Shown: positions 39,831 to 50,258, counted from the stretch's first letter. The stretch: DNA of 64,000 nucleotides from Streptomyces sp. BK340 (GCF_007827595.1 NZ_VISR01000005.1:393235-457234), one strand, 5' to 3'. Numbers and translations are program-made. Notes: generated by a model from the sequence alone, not told the origin.

Positions 39831-40037
39831 GAGACTACGAAACGACCCCCCTCGGCCCGCACTCTGCGTGCGGCCGAGCGGGTCGAGTCTTTGGCGTTGC
39901 GCCATGCACTACTGTTTGCAGGTCCGGCGGTTGATGCCTGCGATCAGGATCTCGAAGGCCATCGCATCCATGGAGGTTGGGTGGCGCGGTGATCGCAAGG
40001 ACCCAAGAGTGGTCGGCCTTGCAGGCGTTCCGACATG

Positions 40038-40358
40038 TCAAGCCGCAGCGCAGGCATCGCCGTGGCGGGCGATGTGGTGGTGGTGAACATAGGCGAAGAG
40101 GGCTGCTTCGGTTCGGCAACTGACGCTGATCTTGGTCATGACGCTGGTCAAGTGCGCTTTGACGGTGCGTTCGGCTATGCCGAGCCCGCGGCTGATTTCG
40201 CGGTTCGATGCCGCAGTGGACAGCGCCATGAGCACCTCACATTCGCGCGCTGTCAGGGAACTGATGGCATTGGGGTCTCCTGGTGTCGGCGGCGGCCCTT
40301 TTCGGTCACTGGGCTGCCCTTTATCTGGCTGCTCGGCGTGGGTGAAAAGTTGCGACAA
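40038..40358 (-). CDS. Small LuxR-type HTH protein
   Basis: About 106 aa. A LuxR C-terminal DNA-binding domain is clear: ISSLTARECEVLMALSTAAS, NREISRGLGIAERTVKAHLT, SVMTKISVSCRTEAALFAYV. No receiver or sensor domain precedes it, only ~35 polar residues. TTG 40358 with GGAAGG 10 nt upstream is the likely start. It may be a stand-alone regulator or the tail of a gene truncated by the neighbouring IS remnants. It is convergent with the IS island and downstream of the ATP-grasp gene. Confidence 0.7.
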   Translation of the reverse strand: MSQLFTHAEQPDKGQPSDRKGPPPTPGDPNAISSLTARECEVLMALSTAASNREISRGLGIAERTVKAHLTSVMTKISVSCRTEAALFAYVHHHHIARHGDACAAA

Positions 40359-40485
40359 AACAGTCTTGCCTTCCCCGTGGTGTAGAACTGGATCGCTTTT
40401 TTAGGTGATTCCCCCTGATGTGGAACAGGTAATCTTCTCGTGGTGCATGTGCATCTTGTGCCCATGAGCAAGCGTCTCGTATATC

Positions 40486-41769
40486 TCATATGAACCGTGT
40501 CGCTGGGGAAATCCGCTGTAGCGCAGCTTGGTCAGTGACGCTTGATTCGGCGATCTCGGTACTCAATGACAACGATGCTTCATCCAGCATGGCGTTGCAA
40601 TCGGATGCATCGCGGCCCAGCACAACCCAATAGGCTAGGCGGTCGTCTGGCCTTGCCTCAGGCATCGCCACCACATGATTGCCTATCTGTTGAAGCAGAA
40701 CCATGCGTTCGAGAAAAGGCCGGTGGGAAGCACCGAGGGGTACGGCGAAATTCTGGATGCGGCCGGTTGTTGAGGAATAGGCGAAGTGGATCGCTGCCGC
40801 CCGTTGCCGGGTGGGAGTAAGGTCGGGCGACTTGCCAGCGGCCAGGCGCGCGGCAATCTGGGGCAAGTCGATCCCGGTGGCCCGCTTGACCAGTGCTGGA
40901 ACCAAGTCGTGGGCTAGGCGGCCTTGAATGTCTGTGATGAGCGGTCCCCGAGGGCTCAGCTTCATGGTGATGTGAAGTACGCCAGGCGCGACACCGATGG
41001 CACGTACGGCAAGTGTGACGATTTGGCGGAGGACGGGGTTGTGCAGCAGGCCGTCGTGAGCGTCCACGCAGTAACGTATCGCCTGATGGTTGGGCGTCGG
41101 GCTGAAAGTAGTCCGCGCGATGGCAACCATCCGGATCTCGCCGTCGCCGAGGACGACGGTCTCAACGGAGATGGAGGGGCCGTCCGGATACTCTTCGACC
41201 ACCATTTCCCTAACAGGACTCGACGTAACTGATCGTGAGTCCCGGATCAAGCGCTCGCGTGCATCCAGGACCCCCTGCTGGCTATGGGCCAGAGCAACTC
41301 CGGTTTCCACGTTGGTTCGTGGCCTAACCAGAACGGGATACCCGAGTAGGTCCGCATACGCGATGGCCGCCTCTGCATCGACGGCCTCCGCCCAGCGCGG
41401 CTGAGGCACCTGGTGCCGTGCCAGTAGTTCGCGAAGCGCGACTAGATCGGTAAGCGTGGCTAAGGATGCGGCTGGGGCCGATGGAAGCTCCAGTCGGTCA
41501 GCGACGTGTGCCGCTGTAACCAGATGTTCCGGCATGTAGGTGAGAACGCCACGAACTTCGTGGCGCGAAGCGTAGTTTTCGACCACGCCAGCGGTGATCG
41601 TGCATTCGGTGAGGTTGGCTGCAATATGCTTCACCAGGTATGGCTTAGCCCAGGCCGGGGCGGTGGCGTCGACGAGTACGACTGGGTGCGTGGCGGCAAT
41701 TCCTGTAAGCAGACATTCTGCACCGGCCGCTACTGATCCAGCCCCGAGGAGCATCAGGAGTTCAGGCAT
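40486..41769 (-). CDS. ATP-grasp superfamily ligase, unknown substrate
   Basis: About 427 aa. An N-terminal Rossmann-like region (ELLMLLGAGSVAAGAECLLT, HPVVLVDATAPAWAKPYLVK) precedes an ATP-grasp fold: LGYPVLVRPRTNVETGVALA (Lys/Arg ATP-binding strand), MVVEEYPDGPSISVETVVLG, LHITMKLSPRGPLITDIQGR (metal-binding Glu normally here appears altered to Asp/Gln). A ~100-residue C-terminal domain follows. Such enzymes join a carboxylate to an amine or peptide; some modify ribosomal peptides, others make dipeptides. ATG 41769 has GAGGTGAA upstream. It neighbours LuxR-type regulators and a small secreted peptide, but on its own transcript. Confidence 0.8.
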   Translation of the reverse strand: MPELLMLLGAGSVAAGAECLLTGIAATHPVVLVDATAPAWAKPYLVKHIAANLTECTITAGVVENYASRHEVRGVLTYMPEHLVTAAHVADRLELPSAPAASLATLTDLVALRELLARHQVPQPRWAEAVDAEAAIAYADLLGYPVLVRPRTNVETGVALAHSQQGVLDARERLIRDSRSVTSSPVREMVVEEYPDGPSISVETVVLGDGEIRMVAIARTTFSPTPNHQAIRYCVDAHDGLLHNPVLRQIVTLAVRAIGVAPGVLHITMKLSPRGPLITDIQGRLAHDLVPALVKRATGIDLPQIAARLAAGKSPDLTPTRQRAAAIHFAYSSTTGRIQNFAVPLGASHRPFLERMVLLQQIGNHVVAMPEARPDDRLAYWVVLGRDASDCNAMLDEASLSLSTEIAESSVTDQAALQRISPATRFI

Positions 41770-42319
41770 CATTTCACCTCTGAGTGGTTTGGCGCGAAGC
41801 TGAGTCTCTCGCCTGAACAGGACGAGCAGCGAAGAGAAGGTGCCGAGCGAAGACCGCGCATCAAGATCCGAGATGTGTAGGCTCGGGCGACCCTCTATTG
41901 TCCTCCCGGTGTATTGCGCGAGAGATGATCGCCCGAACCGTCGAGAGTAGCCTGGTTACCCGGGATTCCTTTCGGTTTACTGTCGCAAGGCGCAAACGCG
42001 TTTTAGGAGCTTTCTGTTCCGTTCGCAGCCGACAATTCGATGGCCGGACAGGGGCCGGCCCCGGCGAGGACAGGGGGGTTCCTGCCGGGGCCGCCCTGGG
42101 TGCTGTCGCACCCGGGAGAAGCGGGAACCACGATGCCTCGGCGGACTCTCGCTCACCACCATCATCTTGTTGCAACGTGAGGGGCGGAGGCCGGGATATA
42201 TCGGATCATACCGGTGGTTTATGGCGGCCTCGGCGGGGTGAGTCGTGTTGCGGACCCGGTCAGGGGCCGCGCATAGTTGCGCTGCGGAAGTGGCAGGAAT
42301 CGGGGGGGTGGAATGGGCG
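41770..42319. other. Long intergenic region containing repeat copy B
   Basis: 550 bp between the divergent ATP-grasp and LuxR-type genes. No gene is supported. It carries repeat B (42057-42175) and presumably both promoters. Confidence 0.55.
42057..42175. repeat. Dispersed structured repeat, copy B
   Basis: Hairpin GGCCCCGGC/GCCGGGGCC (42057-42092), hairpin GGGTGC-TGTC-GCACCC (42098-42113), GAAGCGG, ACGATGCC and the 22-base tail (42154-42175) identical to copy A. It lies about 145 bp before the LuxR-type gene at 42320. The stems keep pairing with changed bases relative to copy A. Confidence 0.6.
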
Positions 42320-43354
42320 ATGGCCGGGCACAGGGCTCAGGAGCATCCACACGGTGCCGACCAACTGTGTGAGGCCGGGGACCACGTGTATTCCCGGGCC
42401 GTGCGCCGGGGGCGGGTACCGCGCACGGACGCCGCGCTGGTCCCTTGTCTGTTGGAGCTTGCCCTGCTGCACCCGGACCCCGATGACATGGACTGGCTGG
42501 TGCCGACCTCTCCGCAGGAGGTCATGACCCGGTTGCTGCGCGTGGTCTACGAGGAGGCCAGGGAGAGCCAGCGGCGGGTGGGTTCGGCGGCGGCCGCGTT
42601 CGAGCGGTACGCCGGTCTGGGCCGCCAGTTCCAGGCGTTGTCGGCTCCCGCCGAGGGCGCCGCGATCCGGGTCCTGGACGGGTTGTCCCGCATCCAGGCC
42701 GCGATGGACGAGGCCACCGCGGCGTGCACCACCGAGGTGCTGACCGTGCAGCCCGGCGGCATCCGGCGGGAGGACGAGCTGACCGAGGGACTGCACCGGG
42801 CGCTGACCCTGCGCAGCCGGGGCGTGCGCATGCGCGACCTGTACACGCACGTCGCCCGGCACGGGCAGGGGCTGCTCAACTACCTGGAACTGATGGGTGA
42901 CGCGGTGGAGGCCCGCACCCTGGACGAGGTCATCGACCGGCTGATCCTCTTCGACCGCCAGGTCGCCTTCATCCCCGCGAACACGGACCGCACGATGGCC
43001 CTGGAACTACGCCACCCATCCCTGGTCGAGTACCTGGTGACGGTCTTCGAACGGCTGTGGCGGCTCGCGCTGCCGCTGACCACCCCGCTGCCAGACACCG
43101 GCATCGAGGGCATCTCGCACCGCGAACGGGTCATCGCCGCGCTGCTCGCAGAGGGCCATCAGGACGCGGTGATCGCCGAGCGCCTCGGCATAAGCGTTCG
43201 TACTTGCCGGGCCCATATCGCCCGCCTCTCGGACACCCTGGGCGCGGCCAGCCGTACCCAACTCGGCGTGCGCATCGCCCACGTGGGCCTGGACGGACCC
43301 CCACACCCCGGCCCGCTCATGATTCCTGATCAAGAATCCCCGAGCATGCGATGA
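42320..43354 (+). CDS. LuxR-type regulator, paralogue 1
   Basis: About 344 aa. The N-terminal block HGADQLCEAGDHVYSRAVRR and ALVPCLLELALLHPDPDDMD is shared with two neighbours. The central region (VLDGLSRIQAAMDEATAACT, EVLTVQPGGIRREDELTEGL, RTLDEVIDRLILFDRQVAFI, PANTDRTMALELRHPSLVEY) recalls TrmB-like or phospholipase-D-like sensor folds. The C-terminal HTH is RERVIAALLAEGHQDAVIAE, RLGISVRTCRAHIARLSDTL. ATG 42320 begins the conserved part. It is transcribed toward, and slightly overlaps at the 3' end, paralogue 2. Confidence 0.85.
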   Translation: MAGHRAQEHPHGADQLCEAGDHVYSRAVRRGRVPRTDAALVPCLLELALLHPDPDDMDWLVPTSPQEVMTRLLRVVYEEARESQRRVGSAAAAFERYAGLGRQFQALSAPAEGAAIRVLDGLSRIQAAMDEATAACTTEVLTVQPGGIRREDELTEGLHRALTLRSRGVRMRDLYTHVARHGQGLLNYLELMGDAVEARTLDEVIDRLILFDRQVAFIPANTDRTMALELRHPSLVEYLVTVFERLWRLALPLTTPLPDTGIEGISHRERVIAALLAEGHQDAVIAERLGISVRTCRAHIARLSDTLGAASRTQLGVRIAHVGLDGPPHPGPLMIPDQESPSMR

Positions 43355-44306
43355 GATAACCGAGCTGCGTGCGGCTCTCGCTGCCGAGAGTGGCGGCGAG
43401 TTTGGCGATGTGGACGCGGGCGGTGCGGACGTTCAGGCCGAGGCGGTTGGCGATGGCGGCATCGGCGTGGCCTTCGACGAGTAGGGCAGCGATGGCCTGT
43501 TGGCGAGGGGTGATGCCGTTTGGGGACGCTTTCTGGACTGTCTGCGGGTACAGGGGGGTGGCCAGGTGCCAGAAGCGGTCGAAGACGGTCACGAAGTACT
43601 CGACCAGTGCGGGGTGCCGGATCTCCAGGGCGAGGGTGCGGTCCGTGTTCGCGGGGATGAAGGCGACCTGGCGGTCGAAGACGAGGAGCCGCTTGGTGAC
43701 CTCGTTCAGGGTGCGGGCCTGTGCGTCGCCCCGCAGCCGTTCGTAGCGGGTGTGGACGGTGGGAGCGTGGCGAAGTGTGTGCTGGTACAGCGTGCGGATC
43801 CGGCCGCCGCGGTCCAGCAGGGCCTGGTCGCGTTCGAGGGCCAGGGCGAACAACGCGGGGGGCGTGCGGGTGTGGGTGGGGTGCGAGTGGATCGCGAGGA
43901 GCTCCTCGTCGGCGTCCGCCATCGCATGGGAGATGGCCTGGTTGATCCGGTCCAGCCCACTGTGCATGCGGATCGCCGCGGTAGCGCCGGCCGCCCCAGC
44001 GCTCGGGGGCTGTGCCCGTAGCAGCGGAGCGAAGGTCTTGGTCAGGCGCGCCTCACGGCGTCGTTCGTCGGCGATGCGCTCCTCGGAGGTCCGCAGCAGC
44101 TCGTGCAGGGCGACGGCTGCGGTGACGGGCTCCAGCCGGCTCGGGTCGTCGACGGTGGGCTGCAGCAGCCCGAACTTCAGCAGACAGGGCGCCGTCTCGA
44201 CCTCCGCGGCGGTCAGTCGGCCCTCGCGCAGCGCTCGTGCGTACAGCTCCGATCCTGCCGCGCACAGCTCCTCAGCGCCGTGCTCCGGGTGTGCTGGCGT
44301 GCTCAC
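43317..44306 (-). CDS. LuxR-type regulator, paralogue 2
   Basis: 329 aa. It shares the block HGAEELCAAGSELYARALRE and VETAPCLLKFGLLQPTVDDP, the central LNEVTKRLLVFDRQVAFIPA, NTDRTLALEIRHPALVEYFV (nearly identical to paralogue 1) and the C-terminal HTH RQQAIAALLVEGHADAAIAN, RLGLNVRTARVHIAKLAATL. GTG 44306 follows GAGGA and overlaps the stop of the decayed fourth copy (GTGA), implying that copies were once translated in tandem. The 3' ends of paralogues 1 and 2 overlap by 38 bp. Confidence 0.86.
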   Translation of the reverse strand: MSTPAHPEHGAEELCAAGSELYARALREGRLTAAEVETAPCLLKFGLLQPTVDDPSRLEPVTAAVALHELLRTSEERIADERRREARLTKTFAPLLRAQPPSAGAAGATAAIRMHSGLDRINQAISHAMADADEELLAIHSHPTHTRTPPALFALALERDQALLDRGGRIRTLYQHTLRHAPTVHTRYERLRGDAQARTLNEVTKRLLVFDRQVAFIPANTDRTLALEIRHPALVEYFVTVFDRFWHLATPLYPQTVQKASPNGITPRQQAIAALLVEGHADAAIANRLGLNVRTARVHIAKLAATLGSESRTQLGYLIACSGILDQES

Positions 44307-44550
44307 GCATCCTCTTTCCGTATTCTGTGGATTCCCGACTCGCCGATGAGGTAGCCGAGTCGGGCACGGCCCTCGCTGCCAAGGGCGGCGGCGAGCTTGG
44401 TGGGGAGGCAGGCGGTGCGGACGTTCACACGTCCCGGCCCGCGTCGGCGTCGCGGGGCGGGATGTGCCCCTACCATGGCGCGCGGGTGTAGAGCTCCAGA
44501 CCCGCCTCGCACAGTTCCTCCGGTCCGTGGTCGTGCGCTCTTGCGGTCAA
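44303..44550 (-). pseudogene. Fourth LuxR-type paralogue, internally deleted
   Basis: From TTG 44550 the minus strand reads LTARAHDHGPEELCEAGLEL, YTRAPW and a stop, which is the family's N-terminal block. After about 45 bp it resumes in another frame with VNVRTACLPTKLAAALGSEG, RARLGYLIGESGIHRIRKED, which is the family's HTH and C-terminus. About 280 residues between the two ends have been lost. It sits between paralogues 2 and 3 in the same orientation. Confidence 0.85.
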
Positions 44551-44571
44551 CGACGGCTCTCCCCCTGTGGT

Positions 44572-45552
44572 TCAGGGCTCCTGCTTCAGGATTCCGGACT
44601 GGGCGATGAGGAATCCGAGCTGGGCCCGGCTTCCGCTGCCCAGGGCCTGGGCGAGCTTGGCGATGTGGGCGCGGCAGGTGCGGACGTTCATGCCCAGGCG
44701 GCGGGCGATGGCCTCGTCGACATGGCCCTCGACCAGGAGCTTGGCGATGGAGTGCTGGATGTCGGTGATGCCGTCGGGCGCGGTCTCGTAGGGCGCGCCG
44801 GCGCTCAGCGGTACCGCCCGGTTCCACATGAACTCGAACACTTTGATCAGGTAGCCCACCAGTCCGGGGTGACGGAGTTCCAGGGCCACCTGACGGTCGT
44901 CCCGGATGGGGATGAACGCCACGGTGTCGTCGCAGATGATGAGCCGCTCCACCAGTTCGTCGATGGTGCGGTACTCCACCTTGCCGTTGGTGAACTGGTC
45001 CACGTACGCGAGTCGCTCGGGGCTGTACCTGGCGGTGTGCTGGTAGAGGGTCCGGATCCGGACCCCTCGGTCGATCAGCGGCTTGTCACGTTCGAGCCCT
45101 TCGATGAGTCTGCGCTCGGGATGACGGGCGCTGGGCTGTACCGTGAGAACCTCGCTCTGGCACTGGGCCGTGGCCAGGTCGAGTGCCGCGTTGATCCGGT
45201 CGAGCCCCTCCAGCACGGTGACGGCGTCGGCGGACGTCGTCGTCTGGGCGCTGAGGTCCATGAACGGATCGAACGCCTCGGCGAGTTCGGTTGACAGCTT
45301 CCTGCGCTCGGTGATTTCGCGCTCAAGGGGGTTGAGCCGCTGGGCCAGGGCGACCGATGCGGGGACGGGCCGCAGCCAGTTCGGATCGTCAGGATCGGGA
45401 TGGAGGAGGTCGAACTCCACCAGACACGGGGCGACCTCCGCGTCTGCGCGGGCGATACGGCCTGTGCGCAGTGCGTTCGCGTAGAGACGGCTCCCTGCCT
45501 CGCACAGATCGGTCAAGGCATGGGGATGTGTCTCTTTAATGCGATTCGTCAC
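44572..45552 (-). CDS. LuxR-type regulator, paralogue 3
   Basis: About 326 aa. The N-terminal block ALTDLCEAGSRLYANALRTG and AEVAPCLVEFDLLHPDPDDP, central VLEGLDRINAALDLATAQCQ, EVLTVQPSARHPERRLIEGL, RTIDELVERLIICDDTVAFI, and HTH QHSIAKLLVEGHVDEAIARR, LGMNVRTCRAHIAKLAQALG. GTG 45552 has GGAG upstream; ATG 45582 is possible. It is divergent from the DTVWS peptide gene across about 115 bp, so a shared promoter region is likely and the peptide operon is a natural target. Confidence 0.86.
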   Translation of the reverse strand: MTNRIKETHPHALTDLCEAGSRLYANALRTGRIARADAEVAPCLVEFDLLHPDPDDPNWLRPVPASVALAQRLNPLEREITERRKLSTELAEAFDPFMDLSAQTTTSADAVTVLEGLDRINAALDLATAQCQSEVLTVQPSARHPERRLIEGLERDKPLIDRGVRIRTLYQHTARYSPERLAYVDQFTNGKVEYRTIDELVERLIICDDTVAFIPIRDDRQVALELRHPGLVGYLIKVFEFMWNRAVPLSAGAPYETAPDGITDIQHSIAKLLVEGHVDEAIARRLGMNVRTCRAHIAKLAQALGSGSRAQLGFLIAQSGILKQEP

Positions 45553-45668
45553 CAAATCTCCACCCCCCAGGGTCCTGAACATGCAGGAACATGATGCACT
45601 GAATGTGTGGCCATGACGTGCCCGAATGAGCCATCGTCTTGTTCGACGGGGGAAGAGGGGACTTTCAA

Positions 45669-45881
45669 GTGAGGACGAAGCCGACTATGCGAAAGAGAAT
45701 GCTTCGCTCGATACTTGTCGCCGCCTTCTCCGCCGTTGTGGCCTTCGGATCGCTGAGTGGCCTCTCTGGCGCGAAGGGTGACGCTCGAGCGGACACCGTC
45801 TGGTCCGTCGTCAAGGCCGACGAGGGCCACGTTGCCGCAGATGCCGCTCCCGCCTTGCCGGATGACACGGTGTGGAGTTGA
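45669..45881 (+). CDS. Secreted small peptide precursor with DTVWS at both ends of the mature region
   Basis: 70 aa from GTG 45669 (GAGGGG 9 nt upstream; ATG 45687 is an alternative). A basic start and hydrophobic core (KRMLRSILVAAFSAVVAFGS) end in GDARA, a good AxA signal-peptidase site. The predicted 29-residue mature peptide starts DTVWSVVKADEGHVAADA and ends APALPDDTVWS, so the same pentamer is at both termini. I do not know this family. The next gene starts 1 nt after the stop, so the two are one operon, facing LuxR paralogue 3. It could be a signalling peptide, a RiPP precursor, or an exported bioactive peptide. Confidence 0.78.
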   Translation: MRTKPTMRKRMLRSILVAAFSAVVAFGSLSGLSGAKGDARADTVWSVVKADEGHVAADAAPALPDDTVWS

Positions 45882-45882
45882 C

Positions 45883-46218
45883 GTGACTATTCCACCGGAC
45901 GACCGCTCCTTCCGGCGTGAGATGGCCACCGCCTACCGCTCAGGCTGGCACTTCATCGACCTGGTCACCGCCATCCCCCACAGCGGTGACTCGCTGATGG
46001 TGACCGTGTTCGGAGAGCCGGTCGTCGTCACCCGTGACGAGGAAGAGGACGTACGGGCGTACCGGTGTCTGCGCAAGCCCCGCGGGGCGCCGCAGCCGGT
46101 CCGGTGTGCCATCCGGTACGGCATGATCTTTGTGAACCTGGACCAACGTGACCACCGGCTGGCAGAACCGGAGGTCGCGGACTTGAGGACCATTTCGGCC
46201 ACCCCCCGCAGTGCCTGA
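45883..46218 (+). CDS. Short Rieske-oxygenase-like protein lacking the cluster ligands
   Basis: About 111 aa from GTG 45883, 1 nt after the peptide gene. MATAYRSGWHFIDLVTAIPH, GDSLMVTVFGEPVVVTRDEE, VRAYRCLRKPRGAPQ and YGMIFVNLDQRDHRL follow the order of the N-terminal Rieske domain of ring-hydroxylating oxygenases (WHPV..., G-P-VV-RD, A-RC-HRGA, G-IFVNLD). The CxH and CxxH ligand pairs and the ~25 residues between them are gone, as is the catalytic domain. It may be a binding or immunity protein derived from that fold, or a decayed gene; clean codon use and coupling argue for a real product. Confidence 0.65.
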   Translation: MTIPPDDRSFRREMATAYRSGWHFIDLVTAIPHSGDSLMVTVFGEPVVVTRDEEEDVRAYRCLRKPRGAPQPVRCAIRYGMIFVNLDQRDHRLAEPEVADLRTISATPRSA

Positions 46219-46261
46219 CGCGATTCCCCCGTCGTAAAAGATCGCTCAGGTACTTCCCCCC

Positions 46262-46302
46262 GCAGCGGCGTCACCGTGACCTGAACACGGTGACGCCGCT
46301 GC
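46262..46302. terminator. Strong terminator after the peptide operon
   Basis: GCAGCGGCGTCACCGTG / CACGGTGACGCCGCTGC, a 17-bp perfect stem with a 7-nt loop. It insulates the peptide operon from the convergent PPOX-class gene. Confidence 0.9.
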
Positions 46303-46373
46303 AGTTTGTGGCGACATTTCGGTGTATGGGAGCGATCCCAGGTGGCTGAAACCGACCGGTTGACCGCCTCGCC

Positions 46374-46787
46374 TCAGCCCCTCCCGAGCGCCCGCTCCAA
46401 TTCGATCTCGATCACCACCCGGGAGGGGTTCTCCCCGGGCTCCCGGTGGTACCGCTCGGCGTACCGCCGCTCCGCCTCGGCCACCCGCTCCGGCTCGGAG
46501 TGCACGTGCGCCCGGCCCTCCAGCGTGGCCCAGCGCTGGCCGTCCACCTGGCACACGGCGACCCTGGCGCCCTCGGCCCCGGCCGCCAGGACGTGGGACA
46601 CCTTCGCGCTCGTCTTGTTCGTGATCACCCTGGCCAGCCGTGCCTCGGGGTCGTAGGTCACCCCGACCGGCACCACGTGCGGGCTGCCGTCGGGGCGCAG
46701 CGTGGTCAGGGTGCACAGGTGCCGTTCCCGCCAGAAGGCGAGGTACGGCTCGTCCGGCGCGGCCGGGTCCTGGGAGTAGGTGGGCAT
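46374..46787 (-). CDS. Pyridoxamine 5'-phosphate oxidase-fold protein (F420/FMN-binding, PPOX class)
   Basis: 137 aa. A split-barrel fold: [60 protein letters not shown] and [20 protein letters not shown]. Actinobacterial members are often F420-dependent oxidoreductases; the substrate is unknown. ATG 46787 is the natural start; a long open frame upstream on this strand is antisense to clpB. It is divergent from clpB. Confidence 0.85.
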   Translation of the reverse strand: MPTYSQDPAAPDEPYLAFWRERHLCTLTTLRPDGSPHVVPVGVTYDPEARLARVITNKTSAKVSHVLAAGAEGARVAVCQVDGQRWATLEGRAHVHSEPERVAEAERRYAERYHREPGENPSRVVIEIELERALGRG

Positions 46788-46800
46788 GGGGCGAAACCTA

Positions 46801-46818
46801 ATTGCAGGAAGCTGCAAT
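46801..46818. promoter_or_regulatory. Inverted repeat in the PPOX-gene promoter region
   Basis: ATTGCAG-GAAG-CTGCAAT, 7-bp perfect arms, 14 bp upstream of the PPOX-class start codon. A candidate operator; the regulator is unknown. Confidence 0.5.
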
Positions 46819-46844
46819 CCCCAAGAAGCCACAGCCGGCCGCAC

Positions 46845-46865
46845 CTTGAGTGGAGTAGACTCAAC
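46845..46865. promoter_or_regulatory. HAIR site (HspR operator) of clpB
   Basis: CTTGAGT, 7 nt, ACTCAAC: 13 of 14 arm positions match CTTGAGT-N7-ACTCAAG. It lies 85 bp before the clpB start. clpB is a known member of the HspR regulon in S. coelicolor. Confidence 0.92.
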
Positions 46866-46950
46866 TTTGTGTACGCTGGTTAAGTCAGCAGTGGGAGAGT
46901 GACAGCGGAGACACGGCCTGCGAGCCGACGCCGAGGAGGAGAACGCGAAC

Positions 46951-49548
<2,598 letters not shown>

Positions 49549-49560
49549 CCGCGTCGGAGT

Positions 49561-49609
49561 GCGGCCCCTTCCTCCGCGCCGCCTTCCGGTGGCCGCAGGA
49601 AGGGGCCGC
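49561..49609 (+). terminator. Terminator of clpB
   Basis: GCGGCCCCTTCCT / AGGAAGGGGCCGC, 13-bp perfect stem with a 23-nt loop, 12 bp after the clpB stop. Confidence 0.82.
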
Positions 49610-49627
49610 CGCGTCCCGGCGGCCGGC

Positions 49628-49756
49628 TCAGACGCTGCTCATGGCGACGTACAGCGTCCAGAAGAACCAGACCGAGAACCCGAGACAGCCCAGCCACAGA
49701 GCCCACAGCGCCCACCGCGCCGGTCTTGGTATGTGCATGACCGCATCATCGCTCAT
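49628..49756 (-). CDS. Tiny single-pass membrane protein
   Basis: Up to 42 aa: MSDDAVMHIPRPARWALWAL, WLGCLGFSVWFFWTLYVAMS, SV. One aromatic-rich membrane helix preceded by positive charges. ATG 49756 starts 20 nt after the upstream gene's stop; ATG 49738 (36 aa) is the alternative. The Shine-Dalgarno is poor, so translation may depend on the upstream gene. Function unknown. Confidence 0.5.
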   Translation of the reverse strand: MSDDAVMHIPRPARWALWALWLGCLGFSVWFFWTLYVAMSSV

Positions 49757-49775
49757 GGCAGGCGGCCGGCGGGCG

Positions 49776-50258
49776 TCACACGGTGAACGCGGAGAAGATC
49801 ACCCGCGCCGTGTCCGGGCCCTCGTAGGTCACGTTCACGACGACCGCGTCCGCGTCGGCACCGGCCGGGGGCCGGTGCTCCTCGGAGTCCAGGTTCAGAC
49901 ACAGGTCCGCCCCCTCGTCGCAGTACTCCGTGCCGGGCGCCGGCCCCTTCGGGTAGGTGCCCTTCAGCCAGTCGCGCACGCTCGCCCGCGGCATCCGGAA
50001 GCTCGCGCTGTAGTCGGTGTCCATCCAGGCCCGCACGGTGCACTCGGTGTCGTACGCCCCCTTCGGCAGCTTCGCCCCGCCGAAGTCCAGCGCCTCGGCG
50101 CACGGCACCTTCTCCGGGCCCCCGCCCAGCGGATGGTCCGAGGTCGCGAAGCGGACCACCGCCACGGCCAGCCACACCACGGCCAGGGCGGGCAGCGCCA
50201 TGATCAGTGCGAACCGGCCCCATCTGGCCCACCCTCTCGCCGCCACACCGACCTCCAT
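49776..50258 (-). CDS. Membrane-anchored protein of unknown function
   Basis: About 160 aa. A single N-terminal helix (FALIMALPALAVVWLAVAVV) is followed by an external domain with four Cys (VPCAEALDFGG, YDTECTVRAWM, EYCDEGADLCLNLD), probably forming two disulfides. ATG 50258 has GGTGGAGG 10 nt upstream; GTG 50276 is the longer option. No family recognised. It precedes the tiny membrane protein, possibly as one operon. Confidence 0.7.
   Translation of the reverse strand: MEVGVAARGWARWGRFALIMALPALAVVWLAVAVVRFATSDHPLGGGPEKVPCAEALDFGGAKLPKGAYDTECTVRAWMDTDYSASFRMPRASVRDWLKGTYPKGPAPGTEYCDEGADLCLNLDSEEHRPPAGADADAVVVNVTYEGPDTARVIFSAFTV

Noticed and set aside
44303..44827. 174-aa minus-strand frame starting inside LuxR paralogue 3
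   Set aside because: Its first part is an out-of-frame shadow of paralogue 3; only the end is the remnant's HTH.
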